Notes: generated by a model from the sequence alone, not told the origin. 64,000 nt of DNA from DATEDA01 sp963744255 (GCA_963744255.1 CAVUSZ010000016.1:62001-126000), one strand, 5' to 3'; positions 34,481-43,740 are shown, counted from the first letter of the stretch. A program made the numbers and translations.

Positions 34481-35752
34481 ATGCAACAACTTCTACTGGG
34501 CGTCCTGGTGGCAGTTCTGTACCTTGCGACCGGAGTCCTGTCCGGAGCCGTCGCGCGGGCCACCACGCAGACCACTCCTGTCTGGTTGGCGGCCGGCGTC
34601 CTGTTTTCCGCATTGCTGATCTGCGCGCGCTGGTCGTGGCCCGCCATCCTCATCGGCGGCGGCATCGCGGCGACGATCTGGATCGCGATAGCGCACGGCC
34701 TGGGGTGGGGCGGCGCGCTGGCTGGCGGCGCCATCGAGTCTATCAGCATGGCGATCGGTGCTTGGATCGCGACACTGGGTCGTCACGACCCGAGACGACC
34801 CGCCGGCACCGCGCTCCTGATCGCCGGTGCGCTGATCGGGTCGGCCCTCGGCGGCGTGCTCGGCGCGCAGCTGTGGGAATGGCACGGTCGCGGCATCGAC
34901 TTCTGGAGCGAGTGGCTCACATGGACCACTTCCACTGGCCTCGGCGTGCTGCTGGTCGTGCCGGTGGTGATCGCGTTTCGCGGCTTTCACATCATGCGCT
35001 CAGGGGGCATGCCGATGCCGCAGTTCCTCGGCGGAGCGCTCGCCTTCCTCGCCTTCGCGGTCACGGTGCTGGTGGTATTCGGCGACAACGCCGGCCAGCA
35101 GTTTGGCGGCCTCGCGTCGACGCTCGCCTACTTGCCGATGCCCTTCCTGCTGCTCACGGGGCTGCTGTGGGGGCCGCGCGGTGGCTCGCTGGCTACGCTG
35201 GTCGGCTCCTTGTATATGGTGTGGCGCACCGCGAGCGGTGGCGGCCCGTTCGCAATCGCCGAGGACTTCCCCGGCCAAGCGGTGGTCGCGGTGCAAGTCT
35301 TTGTCATAGTGTGGGTCCTGGCGATTCGGCTGGGGCGCGCCCTCACGGAAGACCGTCGCCTCGCGCTCGAGCAGGCGCGCGCCTGGCGGCTGCGATACGA
35401 GCGCACGATGCTTGGCGTCGGCGTCGCGAGCGTGGAGTACGACGCCGTCACCGGTCGCGCGACCTGGGGCGACGGCGCCGCGCTGGTGCTGGGGCCTGCC
35501 GTCAGCACCGTGAGTACCGTGAGCGAATGGCTCGACCGCATCGAGGCCGCCGAGCGCGGCCTGGTGCAAGCCAACTGGTCAGCGGTTCTGCGCGGCGACG
35601 TGCCTTCCAGCGACCAGGATTACGCCGTGCATTTGGGCGGCGGCCAGTACTCCCGCGTGAACGAGCAACTGGCCGGCGTGCGCGGCCCCGATGGCAAGGT
35701 GGAGCAGGTGGTGGCCCTGCTGCGGCTCGTGACGCCGGAGGGGGGCGCATGA
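34481..35752 (+). CDS. MASE1-domain integral membrane sensor with PAS-like C-terminus
   Basis: A ~423-residue protein. Eight or so membrane helices (residues ~1-290) form a MASE1 sensor: TPVWLAAGVLFSALLICARW, FWSEWLTWTTSTGLGVLLVV, YLPMPFLLLTGLLWGPRGGS. The remaining ~120 residues (YERTMLGVGVASVEYDAVTG onward) look like one PAS fold. No histidine kinase, GGDEF or EAL output domain follows, so it is truncated or signals through a partner. ATG 34481 is preferred because AGGGGG precedes it. Its stop overlaps the next gene's ATG by 4 bp, so the pair is coupled. Confidence 0.8.
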   Translation: MQQLLLGVLVAVLYLATGVLSGAVARATTQTTPVWLAAGVLFSALLICARWSWPAILIGGGIAATIWIAIAHGLGWGGALAGGAIESISMAIGAWIATLGRHDPRRPAGTALLIAGALIGSALGGVLGAQLWEWHGRGIDFWSEWLTWTTSTGLGVLLVVPVVIAFRGFHIMRSGGMPMPQFLGGALAFLAFAVTVLVVFGDNAGQQFGGLASTLAYLPMPFLLLTGLLWGPRGGSLATLVGSLYMVWRTASGGGPFAIAEDFPGQAVVAVQVFVIVWVLAIRLGRALTEDRRLALEQARAWRLRYERTMLGVGVASVEYDAVTGRATWGDGAALVLGPAVSTVSTVSEWLDRIEAAERGLVQANWSAVLRGDVPSSDQDYAVHLGGGQYSRVNEQLAGVRGPDGKVEQVVALLRLVTPEGGA

Positions 35753-37236
35753 CCGAACCAGGCGTGTTCCTGATCCATGGGCTGGGCGGTACCCAGTACG
35801 ACCTGGGTTCGATGCACAAGCGGTTGAAGAACGCCGGCTTCGCTACTCACTCGCTCACCCTGCCCGGCCACGGTACCAAGCCAGAAGACCTGTCGGACGT
35901 GCATGCCGAGGACTGGATCGACGCGGTCCGCACCAAGTACCTCGAAGTGTTGGAACAGCACGAGGTGCTGCATGTAATGGGCATGTGCATGGGCGCGCTA
36001 CTGGCGGTCGAGACGGCCAAGCGCGAACGGCATGCCAAGGGGCGACTGGTGGTGCTGGCGCCGCCAATCTACATCGATGGCTGGGCGACGCCCTGGTACC
36101 GGGGATTTCGACCGCTGCTGTATCGGGTGCCGGGCATGCCGCGGCGAATGAAGGTCGCGGAGGAAGACCCCTACGGTATCAAGAACGAGCAGCTGCGCGA
36201 GATCGTGAAGGCAAAGTTCGAGCGCGGCGAGAACTTCCATTACGGCTGGGTGCCGCTTGCGTGCATCCGCGAGGTCGATCGCCTGCGAGGCATGGTGATG
36301 AAGGGCCTCGATCGAATCGCTTGCCCGACGCTGATCGTGCACGCGCGCCTGGACGAGCTGACCAGCCTGCACTCCGCCAACTTCCTGGTGGAGCATATCG
36401 GCGCCGGCGCGCGCGCGGGCCAGGCACGCATGGTGGTGCTGGAAGACAGCTACCACATGGTCTGCATCGACAACGACCGCGAAGTCGTCGCCAAGAACGT
36501 GCTCGAATTCTTCGGCGCCAGTGTCGCGGGTTCGCTCGGCATGAACACCGACGAGCCGCGCATGACGCCGGCGCAGACTATCGAACTTCTCGCGGCAGCA
36601 CTCGCCGACCTGGAGCGAGGCGACTTCGCCGCTCTCTTCGAACGCGGCATTCCCGACTTCGCGTGGTTCCAGCCCGGCAGCAATCGCACGAGCGGCATCT
36701 TCCGCGGACGCAAGGGATTGGCGCGACTGCAAGCCTGGGCATCACCGGCCTCGGTATACACCGCCTTCGGCGCGCCGGTTGTCAACGCGGGCATGGCCGT
36801 GGTGCCGGCCACGCTGCGCACGGGTTCGCTCACGTCGCAGGGCGTGCTCGCCATGACGATGCGACAGGGGCGCCTGCTCGAGTCGCGTTGGTTTCCGGAT
36901 GATGTGAGGCTGGAGGACGCTCACTTCGGCGGCGAGCCGATACCCGATGGGCCGAGCGAGGCAGAGCGCGCGTTCGAGGCGGCGGCGGCCCAATCAAAGA
37001 CCTTGCGCAAGGCGCCCGACAACGACACGCTGCTCGCGCTGTACGCGCTCTATAAGCAAGGCAGCCTCGGCGACGTGACCGGCGCGCGCCCGGGCTTGAT
37101 GGACGTCGTGGGCCGGTCGAAGTACGACGCGTGGTCAAGCAAGCGCGGGATGGCGCGCGAGTTGGCCATGAGCGAGTATGTGGCGCTGGTGAACAGGCTC
37201 AAGGCAGCCGAGGCGCAGGCCCCTGCGGGAGGCTGA
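35749..37236 (+). CDS. Esterase-like alpha/beta hydrolase (Cys nucleophile) - SnoaL-like - ACBP fusion
   Basis: A 495-residue three-part protein. Residues 1-258: alpha/beta hydrolase (VFLIHGLGGTQYDLGSM, TLPGHGTKPEDL) with Cys80 in the nucleophile elbow GMCMG, Asp202 (LDELTS) and His236 (SYHMVCID); Cys in place of Ser is typical of PHA synthases and rare in esterases. Residues ~273-390: NTF2/SnoaL-like segment (TIELLAAALADLERGDFAAL). Residues ~403-487: acyl-CoA-binding protein (AFEAAAAQSKTLRKAPDN, LYALYKQGSLGD, RPGLMDVVGRSKYDAW). This implies a long-chain acyl-CoA substrate held by the ACBP part. It overlaps the MASE1 gene by 4 bp and is followed by a hairpin with a T-run. Confidence 0.85.
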   Translation: MTEPGVFLIHGLGGTQYDLGSMHKRLKNAGFATHSLTLPGHGTKPEDLSDVHAEDWIDAVRTKYLEVLEQHEVLHVMGMCMGALLAVETAKRERHAKGRLVVLAPPIYIDGWATPWYRGFRPLLYRVPGMPRRMKVAEEDPYGIKNEQLREIVKAKFERGENFHYGWVPLACIREVDRLRGMVMKGLDRIACPTLIVHARLDELTSLHSANFLVEHIGAGARAGQARMVVLEDSYHMVCIDNDREVVAKNVLEFFGASVAGSLGMNTDEPRMTPAQTIELLAAALADLERGDFAALFERGIPDFAWFQPGSNRTSGIFRGRKGLARLQAWASPASVYTAFGAPVVNAGMAVVPATLRTGSLTSQGVLAMTMRQGRLLESRWFPDDVRLEDAHFGGEPIPDGPSEAERAFEAAAAQSKTLRKAPDNDTLLALYALYKQGSLGDVTGARPGLMDVVGRSKYDAWSSKRGMARELAMSEYVALVNRLKAAEAQAPAGG

Positions 37237-37242
37237 GGGGGT

Positions 37243-37260
37243 AGGGCTGCTGCCCTTTTT
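37243..37260 (+). terminator. Short Rho-independent terminator
   Basis: A 5-bp stem AGGGC/GCCCT with a TGCT loop is followed by four to five Ts, 7 bp after the stop of the ACBP-fusion gene. The stem is short, so termination may be partial. Confidence 0.55.
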
Positions 37261-37374
37261 GCAGCCGCGCGATCCGGACCACGCTGTAGATCCCGAGCGT
37301 GGCACCGCCGACAGCGGGCAGGCTGCTGCGAGCGGCATCACCCGGATCCGGTAGTCATCCGTCGCCACTCGAAT

Positions 37375-38736
37375 TCAGGCTCGGTGCTCGACGTGTCGAC
37401 CCCTGATGCGTCGAATCTGGCGCCTCGCCGTCGCGCTTATCCGATACCAGCCGGCGGCGGGTGGGTCGACCAGAATGCTCAGCGCGCGGGAATAGTCGAG
37501 CACCAGGCCGGGCGTCCATGCCATCGTTTTCGCGCGCTTGCGGATCTGGGCGGCGATCCACAGCTCGGGCATCAGCAAGAGCGTCATGAACAAGCCCCAG
37601 TCGGGGTTGCCATGCAGACGACTGACCGCTCCTTCGAGGCCCGCTTCCAGCGCCCGCGCCACGCTTGCTGCGCAATTGCGACGCGTCAGGTTGTAGGTCG
37701 TATCTTGGCGGTAGTGTTCCCAGAAGTGCTGCAGTCTCTCCGCATCGAAGTTGCGAATACGAATCTGTTGCGTCGAAGACCCGCGCAGCTTCGCGTCAGT
37801 GCCATAGTCCACTTGAAAGTAGCCCGGGACGTTGTTGTACGGTGCCGCATGCAGGATGCGCAGCTCGTCCAGCGAGCGCTTGATGGGCGCCGCCGGATCG
37901 AGGCTGATATACACCGGCGATGCTTCCAGCGCGACGTGGCCGGTCCAGACCACGCCGTGCGCATCGACCGCAGCGATATAACGATCGATCAGTGGACGCC
38001 GCTGCAAGGGGATCTGGCGCGCAGCGTTCGCCGGCGCCCAGACGTAGACGTTTATCGCCGGCTCGACATCGGGCGCAGGATCGGCCACCACGGGCCCTTT
38101 GCCCGCAGCCGACGCACCTTGCCCGTCCACGTCCGGCCGTTGGTAGAGCGCGCCGCGCAACAGTTGCCCGACGGTGGCGTCTCGCCCCAGCAAGCGCATG
38201 CGCACCGCGATCCAGATCATTCCCCAACCGACGAACAGCAGCGCGAGACTGAGCGCATAGGGAACGGTGACCTCGTAGCCGAACGGATACGGCGAGAAGA
38301 AGCTGACCGCGATGGCGATCTCGCATAGCCCGCCAAGGAGCGCCAAGCGCCACCGAGGATAGCGGACGATCACGGCGGACAGGCATTGCAGCAGCCCGTC
38401 GAGCGCGAACAAGGTGCCCAGGATCATCGCCAGCCAGAAGTCGCCGCCGTAGTGGCCCGCCATCACAAGCAGCGCCGCGAGCACGAAGACGACGCCTTCG
38501 ATGATGCGGCCGATCCGCATGGCGCCTGTACTGACCGCCGCCATGGCCAGTGCGCAGACACCGGCCACCACAAGAAGCCCGGCGAAAATCTTGAGAGGGA
38601 AGTAGCCGTAGCTGCCCAGCGAATCGACGAGCAACACGATGCCCGCGAGCACGAACGCGAAGCCCAGCCCGTACATCGCGACGCTGCGCCGGCGCAGATA
38701 GTCGACGCCGAGTAGTATCAGGATCAGGCGGATCAT
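37375..38736 (-). CDS. HdeD-like membrane domain fused to a DUF4105-like domain
   Basis: A 453-residue protein. Residues 1-200 are six to seven helices of the HdeD/DUF308 type (LILLGVDYLRRRS, GLGFAFVLAGIVLLVDSLGS, GTLFALDGLLQCLSAVIV), related to the acid-resistance membrane protein. After a linker, residues ~240-400 resemble DUF4105/Lnb-type periplasmic domains: WTGHVALEASPVYISLDPAA, FWEHYRQDTTYNLTRRNCAA with the conserved Cys. The start overlaps the upstream small Tat-like ORF. A second DUF4105 protein is encoded 850 bp away on the other strand. Likely a cell-envelope stress or processing protein. Confidence 0.75.
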   Translation of the reverse strand: MIRLILILLGVDYLRRRSVAMYGLGFAFVLAGIVLLVDSLGSYGYFPLKIFAGLLVVAGVCALAMAAVSTGAMRIGRIIEGVVFVLAALLVMAGHYGGDFWLAMILGTLFALDGLLQCLSAVIVRYPRWRLALLGGLCEIAIAVSFFSPYPFGYEVTVPYALSLALLFVGWGMIWIAVRMRLLGRDATVGQLLRGALYQRPDVDGQGASAAGKGPVVADPAPDVEPAINVYVWAPANAARQIPLQRRPLIDRYIAAVDAHGVVWTGHVALEASPVYISLDPAAPIKRSLDELRILHAAPYNNVPGYFQVDYGTDAKLRGSSTQQIRIRNFDAERLQHFWEHYRQDTTYNLTRRNCAASVARALEAGLEGAVSRLHGNPDWGLFMTLLLMPELWIAAQIRKRAKTMAWTPGLVLDYSRALSILVDPPAAGWYRISATARRQIRRIRGRHVEHRA

Positions 38737-38912
38737 CGCTCACCCGTTCGCGGCAATGCCATCTGCAATCCGACTGCCCAACCCTTGGGCAAGGATCCTC
38801 CGGCCCAGCCTCCGCCGCCGCCGGAAGGCGGCGTCCTCCGCCACCGAGGGGGTGGGGGCACGACGGCACCAACCAGGGTCGCGGCCAGAAACGAGCGGCG
38901 CGCTGTGGTCAT
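38733..38912 (-). CDS. Small 59-aa Tat-signal-like peptide
   Basis: MTTARRSFLAATLVGAVVPP has a twin-arginine motif and a short hydrophobic stretch; the rest (GGGGGWAGGSLPKGWAVGLQ) is Gly/Trp-rich. AGGAA precedes the ATG, and the TGA overlaps the ATG of the HdeD-like gene (ATGA), suggesting coupling. It may be an exported peptide or the shortened start of a larger Tat substrate. No family is recognised. Confidence 0.4.
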   Translation of the reverse strand: MTTARRSFLAATLVGAVVPPPPRWRRTPPSGGGGGWAGGSLPKGWAVGLQMALPRTGER

Positions 38913-39269
38913 CGGTTCCTCGCGACCTCGATACTGCGCGGCCGACGCGGCCGGCGTCAAGGGATGGCACCGGCCGCCACCCGCCTGGTTCCCCTCGTGG
39001 GGATCAGTCAAGGAGATCAAGTGGCCATGGTGGAGGCACCGACTGGCGGCCCGGGCCCGAGCGGCTGGGCTAACCGTTGCGCGGCGATGCTCTCGCGCAC
39101 CGCGACGGGGTCGAAAGGGCTTGAAGGGTAAATCGGAGCCGACGAGAGCGGTGCGGGGATGCGCCACTCGAGCAAGTTGCTCAGCCGGGCGAAACTCAAG
39201 AGCCACACCCGGGGAACCTAGGGCCGTCGGTCGGATCAGGTTGCGCCGGGTGCCAGTGGTATCTGCTTC
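38913..39269. other. Intergenic region, no gene seen
   Basis: The region upstream of the Tat-like ORF contains only low-complexity frames and no recognisable product or clear promoter. Confidence 0.45.
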
Positions 39270-39370
39270 CCTTTGTGCGTGATGCGGTCGAACCCGGAGC
39301 GAGCGTGCACACCGACGGATTGACTGCTTACCGATCCTTGTCCGAGTATGGGTACCAGCGCAGCCGGTGA
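39270..39370 (+). mobile_element. IS1595/ISXO2-like transposase remnant
   Basis: The last ~32 codons of an ISXO2-like DDE transposase domain are readable: FVRDAVEPGASVHTDGLTAY, RSLSEYGYQ, stop. HTDG carries one catalytic Asp. Everything upstream is missing, so it is a scar of a former insertion sequence. Confidence 0.6.
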
Positions 39371-39586
39371 CCCATCAGCACATCGTTGTTAAGTGGAGCT
39401 TTCTCGCGGGAAATCACGCCCTCCCAGCGCTTGAGTCGTCACAATCGAGATCGATCGTAGGCGGGGACGTCGGTCGTGAACATGCAGCCCTTTGCAAGGA
39501 TCGCCGGACCGCGCCGTTCGAAAATGCGGCACGCTGTCGTCATGGTTGAGATCTAAGATTTACAGCACGTTGGTAACGTGTAGCTC

Positions 39587-40441
39587 GTGGGAACGGCGCA
39601 GGCGTTCAACTTCGTCCAGATCGCGGCCATCGCTGCGATCCTGATCGTCGCGCTGCTATTCGCATGGTGGTATGCGCAGCGGCCGTCGCACATGCGCGAG
39701 TGGCAGCCCGACGTGGCACGCTTGGCGACCGCCGAGATCCAGGGCCACCACGTGACGGTGAAGAACGTTCGCAACTTCCGCTATCGGAGCACAATCGACT
39801 TCGACGAGCGCTGGGAAGAGCGCCACTTCGACCTCACTATGCTAGACGGCCTCGACATCTTCTTCATCTACTGGGGCTCGCCGCTGATCGCTCACACCAT
39901 CATGAGCTGGTCGTTCGCGGATGGACAGCACTTGGCCATTTCGATCGAGACGCGCAAGAGGAAGAACCAGCAGTATTCGGCAGTCGCGGGATTCTTCCGG
40001 CAGTACGAGCTAATCTACGTCGCGGCCGACGAAAACGACGTGATAAAGCTGCGCACGGACATCCGTGGTGAAGATGTGTACCTCTACCGTTTGCGGACGG
40101 CACAGGCGGGTGCCCGGGCCCTCCTGCTCAAATACCTGGACGCAATGAACGCTATCAGCCTACAACCTCTCTGGTACAACGCGCTGGTTGCGAACTGCAC
40201 TACCACTATCCGCCAGCGTGTGGTCGATGCGGGCGGAAAGGCGCCGCTCTCCTGGAGGCTCTTCGCCAACGGCTATCTGCCTGAACTGCTTTACAAACGC
40301 GGCTCCATCGATGCCAGCCGGCCTTTCGCCGAACTGAAGGCGATGAGCCGGATCAATGATCGCGCGCGCACAGCAGATGCGGCTGAGAACTTCTCCGTCA
40401 GAATCCGCGGCGGGCTGCCGATGCCGCGGCCGCCGAGCTGA
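39587..40441 (+). CDS. DUF4105-family membrane-anchored protein
   Basis: A 284-residue protein with one N-terminal helix (IAAIAAILIVALLFAWWYAQ) and a periplasmic DUF4105/Lnb-type domain: VRNFRYRSTIDFDERWEERH at the start and YNALVANCTTTIRQRVVDAG with the conserved Asn-Cys near the end. Characterised relatives include the N-terminal part of Lnb of E. coli, linked to phage-lysis control and envelope processes. GTG 39587 is the first start that preserves the helix. It faces away from the HdeD-like gene across the IS remnant. Confidence 0.82.
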   Translation: MGTAQAFNFVQIAAIAAILIVALLFAWWYAQRPSHMREWQPDVARLATAEIQGHHVTVKNVRNFRYRSTIDFDERWEERHFDLTMLDGLDIFFIYWGSPLIAHTIMSWSFADGQHLAISIETRKRKNQQYSAVAGFFRQYELIYVAADENDVIKLRTDIRGEDVYLYRLRTAQAGARALLLKYLDAMNAISLQPLWYNALVANCTTTIRQRVVDAGGKAPLSWRLFANGYLPELLYKRGSIDASRPFAELKAMSRINDRARTADAAENFSVRIRGGLPMPRPPS

Positions 40442-40662
40442 GCACGATTGGAATCTCGCGTGATTGCTCGGATCGAGTGCCACAACACGGACTGTTTCAA
40501 GCGTGCGGATGCAAGATGTGGGTCCAGCACTCGATTGCCCATTGCTGAAGGAGATCGTCGCCGGCGTCGAGAAACTGCCGCGCCCGGTCGACTAAAGCAA
40601 CCAGCGTTTGCTGCCATCGACAAGAGCGCGCGACGCAGGCGGCAGTCGAGGGAGAAGCGCAC

Positions 40663-41439
40663 ATGATCGAGTGGCTGTACCACCTCCCGGTCGTTTGGAT
40701 GGCCCTGGTCGTGTTCCTTGCGACTGCACTCGTCGCCATGGCGATCTACGTCGGCGTGCTGGCGCTCGCTACCGGCGATCGGGCGCAGGCGTTCAAGGCG
40801 GTGTTGCCCGCGGTGCTGACCCCGCTCGCCGTGGTCTTCGGCCTGCTCGTGGGGTTTCTCGCCGCCCAGGTCTGGAGCGAAGCCGATCGAGCGAGCGCAG
40901 CGGTGATCCGCGAAGCGAGCGCGTTGCGCACCATCGTCGTTCTCGCCGGCAGCTTTCCCAAGGAGCGCGAGGCGCACATACGGGCGTTCGTCCGCCGCCA
41001 CATCCAGGAAGCGGTGAGCCAGGAATGGCCGGCCATGGCCCGTCAACGGGCCACGCTGACCATGCTGCGCACGTCCGACGCCGAGGCGCTCCAGGTAATC
41101 CTCTCCCTGGTCCCCGAGAGCGACGCCCAGGCATTCGCGAAGCGCGAGATGGCTGCCGCGCTGCAGAGCGCGCTCGACGCACGCCGGCAGCGCATCGACA
41201 TCAGCCGATCGACGATCAACTGGGTTAAATGGACGGGCGTCATGCTGCCTGCGCTACTGATCCTCTTGACCATCGCCATCCTCCACAGCGACAACCGGAA
41301 GGCCGGTGCGATCGCCATCGCGATCTACTCCATCAGTCTGGCGGCCTGCGTCGTGCTGATCGCCTCCCACAACCGGCCGTTCACCGGGGAGATATCGGTC
41401 GGGCCGGACTTGCTCCTGCAAGTCATGCCGCGGCAGTGA
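40663..41439 (+). CDS. DUF4239 (bestrophin-like) membrane protein
   Basis: A 258-residue protein with two N-terminal helices (WMALVVFLATALVAMAIYVG, VLPAVLTPLAVVFGLLVGFL), a long soluble helical stretch with AAVIREASALRTIVVLAGSF, and two C-terminal helices ending PFTGEISVGPDLLLQVMP, the hallmark motif of DUF4239. These proteins are distantly bestrophin-like and their function is not known. A ribosome binding site (GGGAGAAG) precedes the ATG. Confidence 0.85.
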   Translation: MIEWLYHLPVVWMALVVFLATALVAMAIYVGVLALATGDRAQAFKAVLPAVLTPLAVVFGLLVGFLAAQVWSEADRASAAVIREASALRTIVVLAGSFPKEREAHIRAFVRRHIQEAVSQEWPAMARQRATLTMLRTSDAEALQVILSLVPESDAQAFAKREMAAALQSALDARRQRIDISRSTINWVKWTGVMLPALLILLTIAILHSDNRKAGAIAIAIYSISLAACVVLIASHNRPFTGEISVGPDLLLQVMPRQ

Positions 41440-41510
41440 GCGGGGTGGCATCGTCTGGTTTGCCTCGTCCGCTGTGGTCGATGCTTGGGCCGCGCCGGTC
41501 GCTTCCGACA

Positions 41511-42554
41511 CTACGGGCTGCGCGCCCGGAAGCCGGTGCATTTCGGTGACCAGCAGTACTTGGGACACTGCTGATCCACCGGCTGTCGCACCCACGCCGG
41601 TTGCTCCGGTGCCGTCACCAATCGAGGCGCCCGTGTTCCCGGTGATCCGGGATATTTGATGGATTTCGGTTGACGAGAGCGGTCGCATTGCTGCACAAGC
41701 TGTGTGATGGCCTCTTGGAGCAGCTGGCCAGAGTTTTGGAGAGCATCCTCGTGACCGGCGCCAGGGACCAAGAGCAAGCGCTTGGGCTCCCGTGCGGCGG
41801 CAAGAAGTCGTTCAGCCATGCCCGCGGGGACGATGTCATCACGCGTGCCATGGACGATGACGATCGGCTGCAGCAGACGGGCAACCTTCTGCGCTGTATC
41901 GAAACGCTGATTGAGCAGCCAGTCGATGGGGAACATCGGATAGCGCAAGCGTCCCATGTCTGCCATCGAGGTGAAGGCGCTCTCCAGCACGATCGCGCAA
42001 GCCGCCGGTTGGCGCAGCGCCAAGTCGGCCGCGACGGCGCCGCCTAACGAGTGGCCATAGATGACGAGCTGGGCGGGTTCCAATCCTCTGACCTGCGTTA
42101 GGTAATTCCAGGCTGCGGCCGCATCCTCGTAGAGCTGTGCCTCCGAGGGGGGTGGACCGCTGCTCTGGCCGTAGCCGCGGTAGTCGATCGCGAGGATGGG
42201 AAGCCCGAATCGGCGAAGTGCCTGCAGGCGATCCATCTCCCGCGCGAGATTTCCCTCGTTGCCGTGAAGGTAGAGCACCGTCGCCGGAGCAACCTCGGGG
42301 AGGGCAGACGGCAACCACCACGCGGCCAGGAAACCGGCTGTGCCCACTGGAATCCTTACTGACTGGTAGGTCGTGCCGATCTCGGCTGGCGGGTGCAGGG
42401 CAGTCGGTTCAGGGAGGAAGATGATCTCGCGCTGCCACGCCCAGAGATAGGCACAGGCGGCCGCGTAGGCGACGGCGCCGACTACGACGATTGCAATCAC
42501 GGCGCGGGTCGCGATTGCGATGGGAGTTCGCGCCGATGTCTGCCTGGAACCCAT
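41511..42554 (-). CDS. Membrane-anchored alpha/beta hydrolase (ABHD13/Bem46-like)
   Basis: A 347-residue protein: an N-terminal helix (AVIAIVVVGAVAYAAACAYL) with QREIIFLPEP after it, as in ABHD13-type esterases; VLYLHGNEGNLAREM, ILAIDYRGYGQSSGPP, nucleophile Ser in YGHSLGGAVA, Asp in HGTRDDIVP, His in GAGHEDAL. The catalytic domain ends near residue 297; the final ~45 residues (SIKYPGSPGTRAPRLV onward) are unlike the family, suggesting the native stop was lost and translation runs on to 41511. Probably a lipid or ester hydrolase facing the periplasm. Confidence 0.85.
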   Translation of the reverse strand: MGSRQTSARTPIAIATRAVIAIVVVGAVAYAAACAYLWAWQREIIFLPEPTALHPPAEIGTTYQSVRIPVGTAGFLAAWWLPSALPEVAPATVLYLHGNEGNLAREMDRLQALRRFGLPILAIDYRGYGQSSGPPPSEAQLYEDAAAAWNYLTQVRGLEPAQLVIYGHSLGGAVAADLALRQPAACAIVLESAFTSMADMGRLRYPMFPIDWLLNQRFDTAQKVARLLQPIVIVHGTRDDIVPAGMAERLLAAAREPKRLLLVPGAGHEDALQNSGQLLQEAITQLVQQCDRSRQPKSIKYPGSPGTRAPRLVTAPEQPAWVRQPVDQQCPKYCWSPKCTGFRARSP

Positions 42555-43013
42555 TGAAACCCCTACGAGTCAATCGTGCTCGCAAAGTAGCTTTTGTAGC
42601 AGTACCCGTCGTGTCCGTGGGAGTAGGCGACCGCGAGGCGAGACGATCCACGTCCGATCGACAAACGCGGCCCGAGCCACGAGCGTTTTGCCGTTCGGTC
42701 CATTTTCCTAGCTCCCAAACGCCGCGCGACTCTACTGGTGCTCTGCGAGCGATTCAATCTGTTTCATGAAGTGCGGGACGCTCTCGTGGATTGTGTTGCG
42801 TGCTTCGAGAGAGCATCAAGTCGAGAAGTTCAACGGCAAGACGGAGCGGGGGAGCTGGCGGGGGCGAAGGCACCTGGCTCAACGACCTCGTCGTCGAAAG
42901 CAATGGGATGGACGCCCCCACTCGTAACGGCATCAATGTGCCAAAGTGGAATCGCTGATCAACCACTTGAACCGGTGGTCTACGCGTCGTGGTTCTCGTA
43001 AGGTCGAGATCCG
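42555..43013. other. Intergenic region left of the intron remnant, no gene seen
   Basis: Short frames only. It may contain decayed group II intron or IS sequence, but nothing recognisable could be assigned. Confidence 0.45.
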
Positions 43014-43740
43014 TGCTCAGCTCAAGGGGCAGTAGCATCACCACTGCTCGCCAACGTTTACCTGCACTACGTCTTCGATCTCTGGGCCGAGCGCTGGCGA
43101 GGGCGGGAAGCCCGTGGCAACGTGATCATCTTGCGCTACGCGGATGACATCGTTGTGGGTTTTGAGCATGACGCCGACGCGCGGCGCCTCTGGGAGGCGA
43201 TGCGCTCAAGGTTTGAGCAGTTCTCGCTTGCGCTTCATCCGGACAAGACCCGGCTGCTGGAGTTTGGCCGCCATGCCGCGACGAATCGTATGCGGCGCGG
43301 GCTTGGGAAACCGGAGACCTTCACGTTCTTGGGCTTCATCTTCATCTGCGGCAAATCCCGACGCGGTGCGTTCCAGCTTCAGCGGAAAACCCGCGGAGAC
43401 CGCATGCGGGCGAAGCTTCGGGAGATCAAGGAGCAGTTACGACAGCGCAGGCACGAACCTATCCCCGAACAGGGGAAATGGCTCAAGCAGGTGGTCAGCG
43501 GTTTCTTTGCATACCACGCAGTGCCCACGAACTCTAGGGCGCTGAGTGCGTTCCGCCACTACGTCACCGACCGCTGGCGTCGAACGCTCCGGCGACGCGG
43601 CCAGAAGGACGGTATGACTTGGGACCGGATCACGCAGCTCGCCGACGCCTGGCTCCCGCAACCCAGAATCCTTCATCCATGGCCCGAGCAACGATTTGCC
43701 GTCCGTCACCCACGGTGGGGGTCCGTGTGTTCCGCTGCGG
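43014..43740 (+). mobile_element. Group II intron reverse transcriptase/maturase remnant (LtrA-like)
   Basis: The continuous frame from QGAVASPLLANVYLHYVFD reads the catalytic reverse-transcriptase core (ILRYADDIVVGF with YADD), the region LHPDKTRLLEFGR and the maturase/HNH-less C-terminus (GKPETFTFLGFIFICGKS, then WPEQRFAVRHPRWGS). The N-terminal fingers region before QG is missing and the tail is altered after 43712, so no functional intron is present. No intron RNA domain V was identified. Confidence 0.85.

Noticed and set aside
37135..37368. 78-codon minus-strand frame at the end of the ACBP fusion gene
   Set aside because: Overlaps the ACBP coding sequence and terminator; no family or ribosome binding site.
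40508..40594. Small plus-strand ORF before the DUF4239 gene (MQDVGPALDCPLLKEIVAGV)
   Set aside because: No ribosome binding site and no recognisable family; too short to support.
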